9,180 nucleotides of DNA. Origin: CTSoil-075 sp964292325. GTDB taxonomy: Bacteria; Bacillota; Negativicutes; DSM-13327. Below the pieces are notes generated by a model. It had not been told where the DNA came from and ran no database searches. It was given only the letters and a program-made list of their open reading frames with translations. Positions 1-6,197 of this stretch are shown here, piece after piece. The stretch spans positions 1 to 9,180 of the forward strand of contig CAXYVG010000124.1 in the NCBI GenBank assembly GCA_964292325.1. Direction: 5' to 3'. A program made the position numbers and the translations under genes. Positions within the stretch are counted from its first letter, which is position 1, and every line of letters begins with the position of its first letter.

Positions 1-310
1 CTTCTCAACAACGATTACTTTCCCCTTCAATTCATAATCCTGGTGAGCAATGCAATTGTGTAGTGCTTCTCGAATAACATAGGGATCGTATTGATGTACT
101 TCGGTAGGAAATAATGTATTATCAGCAAGATATCTATATTTCAAATTTCTCACTTTAGTTAAGACTTCACTGACATTGATTATGAATAGTGGTCCAAAGT
201 GCTCATAGTCTATTTCAATATTATTTGCGTCTTTTAAAATCCAACCATTCTGTTTCCACCGGCATCGCACGGAGATTAGTCAGAATTGTTATTAGTTCTT
301 CTTGATTCAC
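1..310 (-). pseudogene. Broken AlbA_2 / HATPase-type putative DNA-binding regulator (internal deletion, runs off left edge)
   Basis: Read on the minus strand, a GTG start at 310-308 lies 8 bases after a clear ribosome site (CGAGGAG, complement of 319-325). The first 26 codons read MNQEELITILTNLRAMPVET followed by EWLDFK, the typical opening of AlbA_2 (Schlafen AAA_4-like) domain proteins. The frame then stops at 223-221. In a different frame, starting at the same bases, the sequence continues WILKDANNIEIDYEHFGPLF and later has R-E-A-L-H-N-C-I-A-H-Q-D-Y, the N-box-like motif of the HATPase_c_4 domain in the same family. It runs on without a stop to the window edge. Family members normally have a long region between these two parts, so the middle of the gene has been deleted with a frame change. 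What is left cannot make the normal protein. These proteins are usually annotated as ATP-binding or putative transcriptional regulators, and their true role is poorly known. The family assignment rests on motif memory. Confidence 0.75.
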
Positions 311-346
311 TCTCAACACTCCTCGACACGGCAGCTTCTTTCGTAA

Positions 347-355
347 ATTCTAACA
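347..355 (-). promoter_or_regulatory. Possible extended -10 element for the broken gene
   Basis: On the minus strand TG-T-TAGAAT (complement of 347-355) matches an extended -10 element, 37 bases upstream of the GTG start at 310. No convincing -35 hexamer is seen at the expected distance, so this is a weak call. Confidence 0.25.
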
Positions 356-492
356 TAATAATGACTAAAAAGAAATGTTACGTTAATATCGGATACTGAC
401 AATTCACGCATCACTTAGCTAGCTTCAACAAAGCATCTTTATTGGCATCTTTGATATGAGCCCTCATGGCTTTCAATACTTTTTTGCGCCAT

Positions 493-538
493 AAAAAAAA
501 ACCAGAAGTCATCACTGCGCGCAGCATGAACCCCTGGT
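493..538 (-). terminator. Rho-independent terminator after tRNA-Ser (end of the tRNA-tadA-tRNA unit)
   Basis: On the minus strand, ACCAGGGGTTCATGCTGCG pairs with CGCAGTGATGACTTCTGGT (501-538) to give a stem of about 17 pairs, including several G-U pairs and one 2x2 mismatch. Eight further T residues follow (complement of 493-500). It lies 13 bases beyond the CCA end of tRNA-Ser and is oriented to stop transcripts coming from the tRNA/tadA side. Confidence 0.85.
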
Positions 539-551
539 ATTGTTGTTATTA

Positions 552-642
552 TGGCGGAGAGGGTGGGATTCGAACCCACGAGACCTGTTACAGCCTACTC
601 GATTTCGAGTCGAGCGCCTTCGACCAACTCAGCCACCTCTCC
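552..642 (-). tRNA. tRNA-Ser(CGA)
   Basis: The minus-strand sequence folds as a class II tRNA. The acceptor arm GGAGAGG pairs with CCTCTCC, the discriminator is G, and CCA is encoded (552-554). The anticodon stem CTCGA/TCGAG encloses loop CTCGAAA, giving anticodon CGA, which reads UCG. The long variable arm and the TTCGAATCC T-loop are typical of tRNA-Ser. It begins 27 bases after the tadA stop codon with no promoter visible between them, so it is probably cut from the same transcript as tadA and tRNA-Arg(CCU). Confidence 0.96.
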
Positions 643-669
643 GTAGCTTGATCACCAATAAAACTTAAT

Positions 670-1155
670 TTATTTGTTATTACTTGTTATACTACGCTTT
701 TTTTGTTGCCGTCGACTACGGAAAAAATCACGCATAATCTCAGCACACTCATCCGCTCTTACTCCTGATGCAACTACCATACTATGATTTAAAGCATCAT
801 TTTGAGCGATGTTAAAAAGTGAGTCGATAGCTCCCGCCTTGTAATCAGTGCTACCATATACCAAACGGTCAATACGGCTCATCACTAATGCACCAGCACA
901 CATAGGGCAGGGTTCAATGGTAACATACAATGTTGCCCCCGTTAAACGCCAACGTCCAAGTTTCTGGCAGGCTTCGCGAATTACAATCATTTCAGCATGT
1001 GCAGTTGCATCATGCCAAATCTCGCGCATATTATGCCCACTTGCTACCACCTGACTATCTACAACCAACACAGCTCCAATTGGTATCTCGCCAATATCAT
1101 AAGCTAGGCGCGCTTCAGCCAATGCTAGTCCCATATAGTAATTATCATCATCCAA
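670..1155 (-). CDS. tadA: tRNA-specific adenosine deaminase TadA
   Basis: This is the zinc-dependent deaminase that converts adenosine-34 to inosine in the anticodon of tRNA-Arg(ACG), letting one tRNA read CGU, CGC and CGA. From the TTG start (161 aa) the cytidine-deaminase-fold motifs are complete. H53-A54-E55 gives the zinc ligand and the catalytic glutamate, and P82-C-P-M-C86 gives the other two zinc ligands in the usual EPCPMCAGA context. The N-terminal part (EARLAYDIGEIPIGAVLV) and the C-terminal FFRSRRQQKK tail are typical of TadA, and the length is normal. The start is uncertain. An ATG further upstream (1212) would place the 5' end inside tRNA-Arg, so it is rejected. TTG at 1155 has GGTG six bases upstream and gives the family-like opening M-D-D-D-N-Y-Y-M. 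GTG at 1164 or 1167 and ATG at 1134 are alternatives. The gene sits between two tRNA genes, with 24 and 27 bases of spacing, and is probably co-transcribed with them. Confidence 0.95.
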   Translation of the reverse strand: MDDDNYYMGLALAEARLAYDIGEIPIGAVLVVDSQVVASGHNMREIWHDATAHAEMIVIREACQKLGRWRLTGATLYVTIEPCPMCAGALVMSRIDRLVYGSTDYKAGAIDSLFNIAQNDALNHSMVVASGVRADECAEIMRDFFRSRRQQKKRSITSNNK

Positions 1156-1179
1156 CCGGTTCACCACACAAAAAATAAA

Positions 1180-1256
1180 TGGTGCGCCCGGGAGGACTCG
1201 AACCACCGGCACACGGTTTAGGAAACCGTTGCTCTATCCACCTGAGCTACGGGCGC
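1180..1256 (-). tRNA. tRNA-Arg(CCU)
   Basis: On the minus strand the acceptor GCGCCCG pairs with CGGGCGC, the discriminator is A, and CCA is encoded (1180-1182). The D-arm is GCTCAGGTGGATAGAGC. The anticodon stem ACGGT/ACCGT holds loop TTCCTAA, giving anticodon CCU, which reads AGG. The T-arm contains GGTTCGAGTCC. It is the first gene of the unit leading into tadA, which begins 24 bases after the CCA end. Confidence 0.96.
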
Positions 1257-1338
1257 AATAAAGTCTAGTACGTTCAAAGGCTTACAAGCTTTTTTACAAT
1301 AAAATCTTATAAACCGAGTCCGCTACTCTACTAGAGGA

Positions 1339-1367
1339 ATTATAGCATTAACATAATTCAATGTCAA
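1339..1367 (-). promoter_or_regulatory. Perfect consensus sigma-A promoter for tRNA-Arg(CCU)-tadA-tRNA-Ser
   Basis: On the minus strand TTGACA (complement of 1362-1367) and TATAAT (complement of 1339-1344) are separated by exactly 17 bases. Both hexamers match the consensus at all six positions. Transcription should start near 1332, about 75 bases before the mature tRNA-Arg 5' end. A 5-bp inverted repeat, CTCTA-C-TAGAG (1326-1336), covers the predicted start point. Confidence 0.9.
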
Positions 1368-1429
1368 TAAGACTCTGCTGCCATATATTATTGCTACAAA
1401 TATATGTTAGAGCATCTAAAATTATAGCT

Positions 1430-1470
1430 TCTAATATATATAAAAGCTTCACGGAAAAACCGCAAAGCTT
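1430..1470 (-). terminator. Intrinsic terminator after tRNA-Arg(ACG)
   Basis: On the minus strand AAGCTTTGCGG (1470-1460) and CCGTGAAGCTT (1454-1444) form an 11-bp stem with two G-U pairs and a five-T loop. An AT-only stretch TTTATATATATTA follows. It starts 12 bases after the CCA end of tRNA-Arg(ACG) and separates it from the next promoter. The T tract is interrupted, so its strength may be moderate. Confidence 0.7.
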
Positions 1471-1481
1471 CACATATCATA

Positions 1482-1558
1482 TGGTGACCCCGGCAGGATT
1501 CGAACCTGCGACCTCTTGATTCGTAGTCAAGCGCTCTATCCAGCTGGGCTACGGAGTC
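1482..1558 (-). tRNA. tRNA-Arg(ACG), the TadA substrate type
   Basis: On the minus strand the acceptor GACTCCG pairs with CGGGGTC (one G-U pair), the discriminator is A, and CCA is encoded (1482-1484). The anticodon stem CTTGA/TCAAG holds loop CTACGAA, giving anticodon ACG. The T-arm contains GGTTCGAATCC. In bacteria A34 of this tRNA is the normal target of TadA, whose gene lies about 330 bases downstream on the same strand. It has its own promoter (1597-1625) and terminator (1430-1470). Confidence 0.96.
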
Positions 1559-1596
1559 TTTTTAATTGGTTAACGCACCGCGTACCAACAAAAAAT

Positions 1597-1625
1597 ATCT
1601 TACCATATCCATATATAAAAGTCAA
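1597..1625 (-). promoter_or_regulatory. Sigma-A promoter for tRNA-Arg(ACG)
   Basis: On the minus strand TTGACT (complement of 1620-1625) and TAAGAT (complement of 1597-1602) are 17 bases apart, each one mismatch from consensus. Transcription would start near 1590, about 32 bases before the tRNA. Confidence 0.75.
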
Positions 1626-1715
1626 CATAATTCCTCATTTATTCAATATTTTTTTACTATCTATGCAAAAGGGTATTACTTTATTAATCGTTTGATTTTC
1701 TATTATTACAGCATA

Positions 1716-1890
1716 GGGGATGTGGATAACCTTATCCACATCTCCTTATCCACAGATTTTTCATCATTTTTTGTCTAAAAACCCTTTATTCTTGCGAATG
1801 ATCATCTACAATACGCATAGTTATCCACATTTTCACCTCTTTTGTTAATAACTTTGTGTATAACTATATGTATTGTGTATAAAATAAAAT
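1716..1890. other. DnaA-box cluster with AT-rich segment (origin-like or DnaA-titration site)
   Basis: Four perfect DnaA boxes (TTATCCACA or its complement) lie at 1721-1729 (minus), 1732-1740 (plus), 1746-1754 (plus) and 1821-1829 (plus). Two single-mismatch boxes, TGTGTATAA, lie at 1855-1863 and 1874-1882 (both minus, 19 bases apart). The first two perfect boxes form an inverted repeat with 11-bp arms and a CC centre (1719-1742). The segment 1841-1890 has 8 G/C in 50 bases and could act as an unwinding element. The boxes lie in a gene-free stretch of roughly 300 bases (1626-1927) between a tRNA promoter and the end of the 94-aa gene. No dnaA or dnaN is in the window, so whether this is oriC, a secondary DnaA-binding cluster or a control site cannot be decided here. 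Confidence 0.8.
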
Positions 1891-1918
1891 TAGACTTAGT
1901 ATGAACCAAGTCTAATTT
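1881..1918 (-). terminator. Terminator after the 94-aa gene
   Basis: A perfect 11-bp inverted repeat, AAATTAGACTT (1887-1897) and AAGTCTAATTT (1908-1918), encloses a 10-base loop. On the minus strand it is followed by a T-rich run (TATTTTAT). It begins 10 bases beyond the stop codon of the 94-aa gene and lies next to the DnaA-box cluster, partly overlapping its AT-rich end. Confidence 0.7.
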
Positions 1919-1927
1919 CTCTTTACC

Positions 1928-2212
1928 TTATATCGGTTTACTCCATTGTACAAGTACACCCGTTTTTTCCCACATCCTTGTAAGAGCTATTTTAAAATTT
2001 TCCAAGCTTTCACAAGGATTGATGATCATTTCTTTAAAACCAACCAATGTCTGTGCTACATTTATTCTATGTTCTTTCCCCAAATAGTCCTCAACTAGAT
2101 GACGTACATTCTCATCTGCAAATACAACTGTAACCTTCTTACTAGCAACATCATATGCAACATAACCATCTTGATCTTGGTAATCAAATACCACCTTGAA
2201 TAATTCACCCAT
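1928..2212 (-). CDS. Hypothetical protein, 94 aa
   Basis: I do not recognise a family. The protein is small, soluble and mixed alpha/beta in appearance. A strand-rich N-terminal half (FKVVFDYQDQDGYVAYDV, then KKVTVVFADE) is followed by a helical part (NVRHLVEDYLGKEHRI) and a C-terminal stretch ending in WEKTGVLVQWSKPI. It has one cysteine, no signal peptide and no membrane segment. The ATG start has a good ribosome site, GAGGTGG, about 10 bases upstream (near 2223-2229). It lies 73 bases downstream of ppk on the same strand, so it may be co-transcribed with it. A weak promoter in the gap (2253-2280) could also serve it, and a terminator follows. That context suggests, but does not show, a link to phosphate or polyphosphate metabolism. 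Confidence 0.8.
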   Translation of the reverse strand: MGELFKVVFDYQDQDGYVAYDVASKKVTVVFADENVRHLVEDYLGKEHRINVAQTLVGFKEMIINPCESLENFKIALTRMWEKTGVLVQWSKPI

Positions 2213-2252
2213 GAATCACTACCACCTCTTTCATTAAATACCATATAACTCT

Positions 2253-2280
2253 AGTATATCGTTTTAACAAAAAAAATCAA
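2253..2280 (-). promoter_or_regulatory. Possible promoter for the 94-aa gene
   Basis: On the minus strand TTGATT (complement of 2275-2280) and TATACT (complement of 2253-2258) are 16 bases apart, just after the ppk stop codon. The elements are only partial matches and the spacer contains a T run, so read-through from ppk is an equal possibility. Confidence 0.35.
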
Positions 2281-2285
2281 TGTTA

Positions 2286-4343
2286 TTACTCCTCAGCTAT
2301 TTCACCAGCCCGTATCTGAGCCTCCCGAAGCAATTGTTCTTGGCTATTCACAGCTGTACCTCGCCTGTAAGCACGTCGATAGTTTCCATTGCTCATCATA
2401 ACATATGCTTTGCGGTTATCCTTTAACATAATGTCTAAAATATTTTTGACACGTGCAATAATTTGGGGATCTTCTATTGGAAACAACAATTCTACCCGCT
2501 CACTTAAATTACGTTTCATCCAATCCGCACTTGATAGATACAAATCAGGTGTACCGCCATTAGCAAACCATATAATACGATGATGTTCTAAAAACCGTCC
2601 AACAATACTACGAACTGTAATATTACGACTCATATTCTCAACACCTGGTATTAAAGAGCAAATACCGCGAACAATCAGTTCCACTTTTACACCTTTACAT
2701 GATGCCTCATATAATTTTCTAATAATCTTTTCATCTAATAAGGAATTCATTTTTGCAATAATATGTCCGCCTTTTCCCTCTTGGGCAAATTCAATTTCGC
2801 GGTCAATCAACTCATTCAGGCGTTTCCTTAGCCCCACTGGAGCAACCACCAATTTTCCCCATGTTGGTGGCTGGGAATAACCGAGTAGCATATTAAAAAA
2901 CTCAGAAGCGTCAGCACCGACTTGTTTATCAGCAGTAAAAAAGCTCATATCAGAGTATAAACGGGCTGTCGTATCATTATAATTACCTGTACCCATATGT
3001 ATATATCGTCTAATACAGTGATCTTCTTGCCGGACAATCAGCGCCATCTTACCATGCACCTTCAAACCAACTAAGCCATAAATAACATGACAACCTGCTT
3101 CTTCTAATCTTCTTGCCCATAAAATATTATTTTCCTCATCAAAACGAGCCCGCACTTCTACAACAACTGTGACTTGCTTACCATTTTCTGCAGCTTTGAT
3201 CAAAGCCTCTACAATCGAAGAATTGCCACTTACTCTATATAATGTTTGTTTAATCGCAAGCACTTGCGGATCCATCGATGCCTGACGAATAAAGTCAACA
3301 ACTGGGGAAAAAGATTCATACGGATGATGCAGTAAAATGTCTCGTTCCTTAATGATATCAAATAAATTTCCTGCATTTTTAAGATTAACAGGAATTTGCG
3401 GAGCAAGAGGTTCATGAATCAAATGTTCATACCCTGCTAAATCTGTAATTTTCATAAAACAAGAAGTATCAATTCGGCCCGGGATCTCATAAACATCCTG
3501 CCCATCAATTTTAAATACTTCTAATAAAAAGTTTTTTACAAAAGTCTTTTTTGTTTTACCAATTTCTAAACGTACTGCTTCTCCTCGTTTACGCTTACGC
3601 AAAGACTTTTCTACTTCTACTAGTAAATCTTCAGCGCCTTCACCATCAATTAACAAATCAGCATTTCGCGTAATACGAAAAGGTATCACTTCTTTTATAA
3701 GATAACCACAAAACAAATAGGAGCAATAACTCGTAATCACATCTTCTAGAAAAAGAAATGCCTTACCAGCACCTTGATCTGGCACCTCAATAATACGTGG
3801 CAATACACTTGGTACAGGAATAATTGCGATCTGGCTTTCTTCTTTTCCCCGCCCTAACAGTACTGCTAAGTTTAAACTTCGGTTGGCCAGCAACGGAAAA
3901 GGGTGACTTGCATTGATCGCCAAAGGAGTTAAAATAGGATAAATCGTATTATAAAAATAATCATCAAGCCATTGCCTTTCGACAGTAGATAAACTTTCAA
4001 TACTTGGAAATTTTATATTTTCATTTTGCATACACAGTATAATTTTTCTCAAATAGCGATATTGCTTTCGTACCAACATCCGAACACTGCGATCAATTAA
4101 TTTCAGTTGCGTAACAGCATTCAGTCCAGCCGCATCTCTTTTAGAAATACCGCTCTCCACTTGTTGTTTTAATCCCGCAACTCGAATCATAAAGAATTCA
4201 TCTAGATTAGAACTTGTTATTGCAATAAATTTCAATCTTTCTAACAGAGGACTCTTAGGATCATTCGCTTCATTTAATACTCGTTCATTGAATTGCAACC
4301 AACTTAACTCTCTGTTCAAGAAATATTGTTTTTGATCATTCAT
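2286..4343 (-). CDS. ppk: Polyphosphate kinase PPK1
   Basis: PPK1 reversibly transfers the terminal phosphate of ATP onto long-chain inorganic polyphosphate. The 685-aa product matches the usual length (E. coli 688) and the four-domain layout. The N-terminal helical domain opens with YFLNRELSWLQFNERVL, and SSNLDEFFMIRVAGL (44-58) is the family signature. The head domain covers roughly 110-310, followed by two phospholipase-D-like catalytic domains. K-V-H430-G-K432 and I-H449-M-G-T-G-N-Y-N correspond to the two conserved active-site histidines (E. coli H435, the phosphorylated one, and H454). R370 and R400 occupy the positions of the conserved phosphate/Mg-binding arginines. FLEHHRI (584-590) and LYLSSADWMKRNLSERVEL (601-619) belong to the second such domain. 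The ATG start has TAGGGTG seven bases upstream. The gene is intact and diverges from ppx, with the 94-aa gene following it. Confidence 0.98.
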   Translation of the reverse strand: MNDQKQYFLNRELSWLQFNERVLNEANDPKSPLLERLKFIAITSSNLDEFFMIRVAGLKQQVESGISKRDAAGLNAVTQLKLIDRSVRMLVRKQYRYLRKIILCMQNENIKFPSIESLSTVERQWLDDYFYNTIYPILTPLAINASHPFPLLANRSLNLAVLLGRGKEESQIAIIPVPSVLPRIIEVPDQGAGKAFLFLEDVITSYCSYLFCGYLIKEVIPFRITRNADLLIDGEGAEDLLVEVEKSLRKRKRGEAVRLEIGKTKKTFVKNFLLEVFKIDGQDVYEIPGRIDTSCFMKITDLAGYEHLIHEPLAPQIPVNLKNAGNLFDIIKERDILLHHPYESFSPVVDFIRQASMDPQVLAIKQTLYRVSGNSSIVEALIKAAENGKQVTVVVEVRARFDEENNILWARRLEEAGCHVIYGLVGLKVHGKMALIVRQEDHCIRRYIHMGTGNYNDTTARLYSDMSFFTADKQVGADASEFFNMLLGYSQPPTWGKLVVAPVGLRKRLNELIDREIEFAQEGKGGHIIAKMNSLLDEKIIRKLYEASCKGVKVELIVRGICSLIPGVENMSRNITVRSIVGRFLEHHRIIWFANGGTPDLYLSSADWMKRNLSERVELLFPIEDPQIIARVKNILDIMLKDNRKAYVMMSNGNYRRAYRRGTAVNSQEQLLREAQIRAGEIAEE

Positions 4344-4394
4344 AACTACACCCTACCTATATTATTAAAAAAATCATTTTCTAATATTATCTTC

Positions 4395-4534
4395 TTCATA
4401 AATCCTTATCTTCCCTGCCTAAAATTCGCCAATAAGTTCTTCCAAATGTTATTTTTTTGTAAATTTTTTCATAATTTTGTCTAGTCCACTCTATAAAAAA
4501 ACAACTTACTTCATAAAATTGTGTATCTTATGAA
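4395..4534. repeat. Four copies of heptamer TTCATAA in the ppk-ppx divergent region
   Basis: TTCATAA occurs at 4395-4401, 4468-4474 and 4510-4516, and inverted (TTATGAA) at 4528-4534. The last two form an inverted repeat with an 11-base spacer. The direct copies are 73 and 42 bases apart, close to seven and four helical turns. The stretch 4344-4637 holds no gene. Apart from these repeats it shows AT-rich DNA, a short dyad CTACT-TGC-AGTAG at 4603-4615 and the ppx ribosome site. No strong consensus promoter was found for either gene. Operator function is inference. Confidence 0.4.
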
Positions 4535-4620
4535 AATATATTAAAAAGTATTTCCATTTAGAGAGGATTTTTAATAAATATTGCTAATACTTACTAGTAT
4601 AACTACTTGCAGTAGCACAT

Positions 4621-4628
4621 AAAGGAGA
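4621..4628 (+). promoter_or_regulatory. Ribosome binding site of ppx
   Basis: AAAGGAGA is an excellent Shine-Dalgarno match nine bases before the ATG at 4638 and fixes that start. Confidence 0.85.
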
Positions 4629-4637
4629 GTTACATTT

Positions 4638-6173
4638 ATGAGCCAACGAATTGCCATTATTGATTTAGGATCCAATTCTGCCCGACTGATTATTGTAGAA
4701 ATCTACACTACTGGTGCTTATAATTTAATCTACCACCAGAAAGAGTCTGTCCGATTAAGCCAGCAAGCAGATAAAGATCAGCAATTGCAACCGGAAGCAA
4801 TGCTCCGCGCAATGACCTTATTAAAGAGTTTTGCTCACATTTGCCAGTTACAGCATGTAGACACAATTTTAGCCGTCGGCACCGCAGCGCTACGAAATGC
4901 TCATAACGGCGCTGATTTTGTCGCATCTATAAAAAAAGAAACAGGAATTACCGTTAAAATCATCAATGGTGAAACAGAAGCGAAATTAGGCTATATTGGC
5001 ACCATTAATACTCTCGACGTTACAGATGCTGTATTATTTGATTTGGGTGGAGGTAGCACTGAGCTAACACTTATAAAAGACCGGAAACCTGAAAACTTCA
5101 TTAGCCTACCGTTTGGCGCGGTAAATCTGACAGAACGTTTCAATTTACAAAACAAAGCCGATGATACCCAATTGGCAAACCTAGATTCATTCATTATGGA
5201 GCAACTCGACAAAGTCCCTTGGTTAAAAAATCTTGGTTACCCTTTGGTCGGAATAGGGGGTACAGCTCGCGCAATTGGTAAAATGGAACAAAAACGCAAT
5301 AACTACCCATTGCTCAAACTTCACAACTATCGCACTAGTTCCCTATCTTTCCATTCTCTCTGGGAAGATATTAATAAGATGTCCTGTGAGCAACGTCGTA
5401 AAATACCTGGCCTTAGTAATGATCGCGCCGATATTATCTTGGCGGGCCTTGCCGTTGTCAAAAATTTGTTTAAAAAAATCCAAAGCACTCAGCTCATTAT
5501 AAGCAGTTGCGGTGTACGCGAAGGGTTATTCCTTCAATATTACTTTGCGCAAAAAGGACAATCAGAAACATTAACCAACCCTCTAACCGAAAGCACTCAT
5601 AACACCTTATTAGCCTATAACAGCAACACCGCCCATGCCTATCACGTTGCTAAACTTGCAAATGATTTATTTGATGATTATCACGAAATGTTACATTTAA
5701 ATGTTGATGACAAACGTCTCTTACATGTTGCTGCCGCACTGCACGATATCGGTATGAGTATCAATTACTATGATCACGCTCGTCATAGTGCTTATTTAAT
5801 CGAAAATGCCCGTTTATTTGGTCTGTCGCACCGAGAACAAATTATGGCTTCTCTGATTGCAGGCTGGCATCACACTTCCTCTGCCAAACATTCCTACAAT
5901 AAAATATATAATGAATTTTTAGATGAAGGGAATTGGCAAACTGCTCGTAGATTAGCCTTATTAATAGCATTAGCCGAAAGCCTTGACACGACTCAACTAG
6001 GACTCGTGGAAAAAGTAACGACAACTTTCACAAAAAAACAAGCTCAACTCACCCTAACGACGCAAGGCAATATCATACTCGAACTACAATCTATAAAAAA
6101 ACATAGCAAATGGTTTAAAAAAGAAACATCTTTAGAATTAGTCATTAATGAATCACTGTCGTTGAAATCATAA
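4638..6173 (+). CDS. ppx: Exopolyphosphatase / GppA-family phosphatase with C-terminal HD domain
   Basis: This family removes terminal phosphates from polyphosphate and, in some members, hydrolyses pppGpp to ppGpp. The 511-aa protein has the two actin-like (ASKHA) lobes and a C-terminal HD-type domain, like E. coli Ppx (513 aa). Visible motifs are the phosphate-1 loop IDLGSNSARL (8-17), the GETEAKLGY segment (111-119), where E114 should be the catalytic glutamate, the phosphate-2 motif FDLGGGSTEL (134-143), and GIGGTARAI (205-213). The HD-like part spans about 330-455, with L-H369-D370-I-G, H380, H383 and H411-H412. In Ppx proteins this domain is often not an active phosphohydrolase. The start is set by AAAGGAG upstream. 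The gene is divergent from ppk, so synthesis and breakdown of polyphosphate are controlled from one intergenic region. Sequence alone does not tell whether polyphosphate or pppGpp is the main substrate. Confidence 0.93.
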   Translation: MSQRIAIIDLGSNSARLIIVEIYTTGAYNLIYHQKESVRLSQQADKDQQLQPEAMLRAMTLLKSFAHICQLQHVDTILAVGTAALRNAHNGADFVASIKKETGITVKIINGETEAKLGYIGTINTLDVTDAVLFDLGGGSTELTLIKDRKPENFISLPFGAVNLTERFNLQNKADDTQLANLDSFIMEQLDKVPWLKNLGYPLVGIGGTARAIGKMEQKRNNYPLLKLHNYRTSSLSFHSLWEDINKMSCEQRRKIPGLSNDRADIILAGLAVVKNLFKKIQSTQLIISSCGVREGLFLQYYFAQKGQSETLTNPLTESTHNTLLAYNSNTAHAYHVAKLANDLFDDYHEMLHLNVDDKRLLHVAAALHDIGMSINYYDHARHSAYLIENARLFGLSHREQIMASLIAGWHHTSSAKHSYNKIYNEFLDEGNWQTARRLALLIALAESLDTTQLGLVEKVTTTFTKKQAQLTLTTQGNIILELQSIKKHSKWFKKETSLELVINESLSLKS

Positions 6174-6197
6174 CAAAAAACTCAAAATACAATCCCA

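Noticed and set aside
411..512. Minus-strand 33-codon frame ending ...AHIKDANKDALLKLAK
   Set aside because: Its ATG lies inside the terminator stem and there is no ribosome site. It could be a gene remnant, but nothing supports expression.
466..651. Plus-strand open frame of 61 codons
   Set aside because: It runs antisense through the terminator and tRNA-Ser, has no ribosome site, and its peptide (GEGGIRTHET) is the familiar translation of a tRNA.
848..1178. Two plus-strand open frames opposite tadA
   Set aside because: They are antisense shadows of a well-supported gene and have no ribosome site or recognisable motif.
1156..1212. N-terminal extension of TadA from an ATG at 1212
   Set aside because: It would place the start within the mature tRNA-Arg sequence, and the added residues do not look like TadA.
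1566..1778. Plus-strand open frame of 70 codons
   Set aside because: It crosses the tRNA-Arg promoter and the DnaA-box cluster, has a low-complexity F/Y/I/S-rich translation and no ribosome site.
2389..3415. Open frames within ppk in other frames
   Set aside because: They overlap conserved PPK1 coding sequence and lack translation signals.
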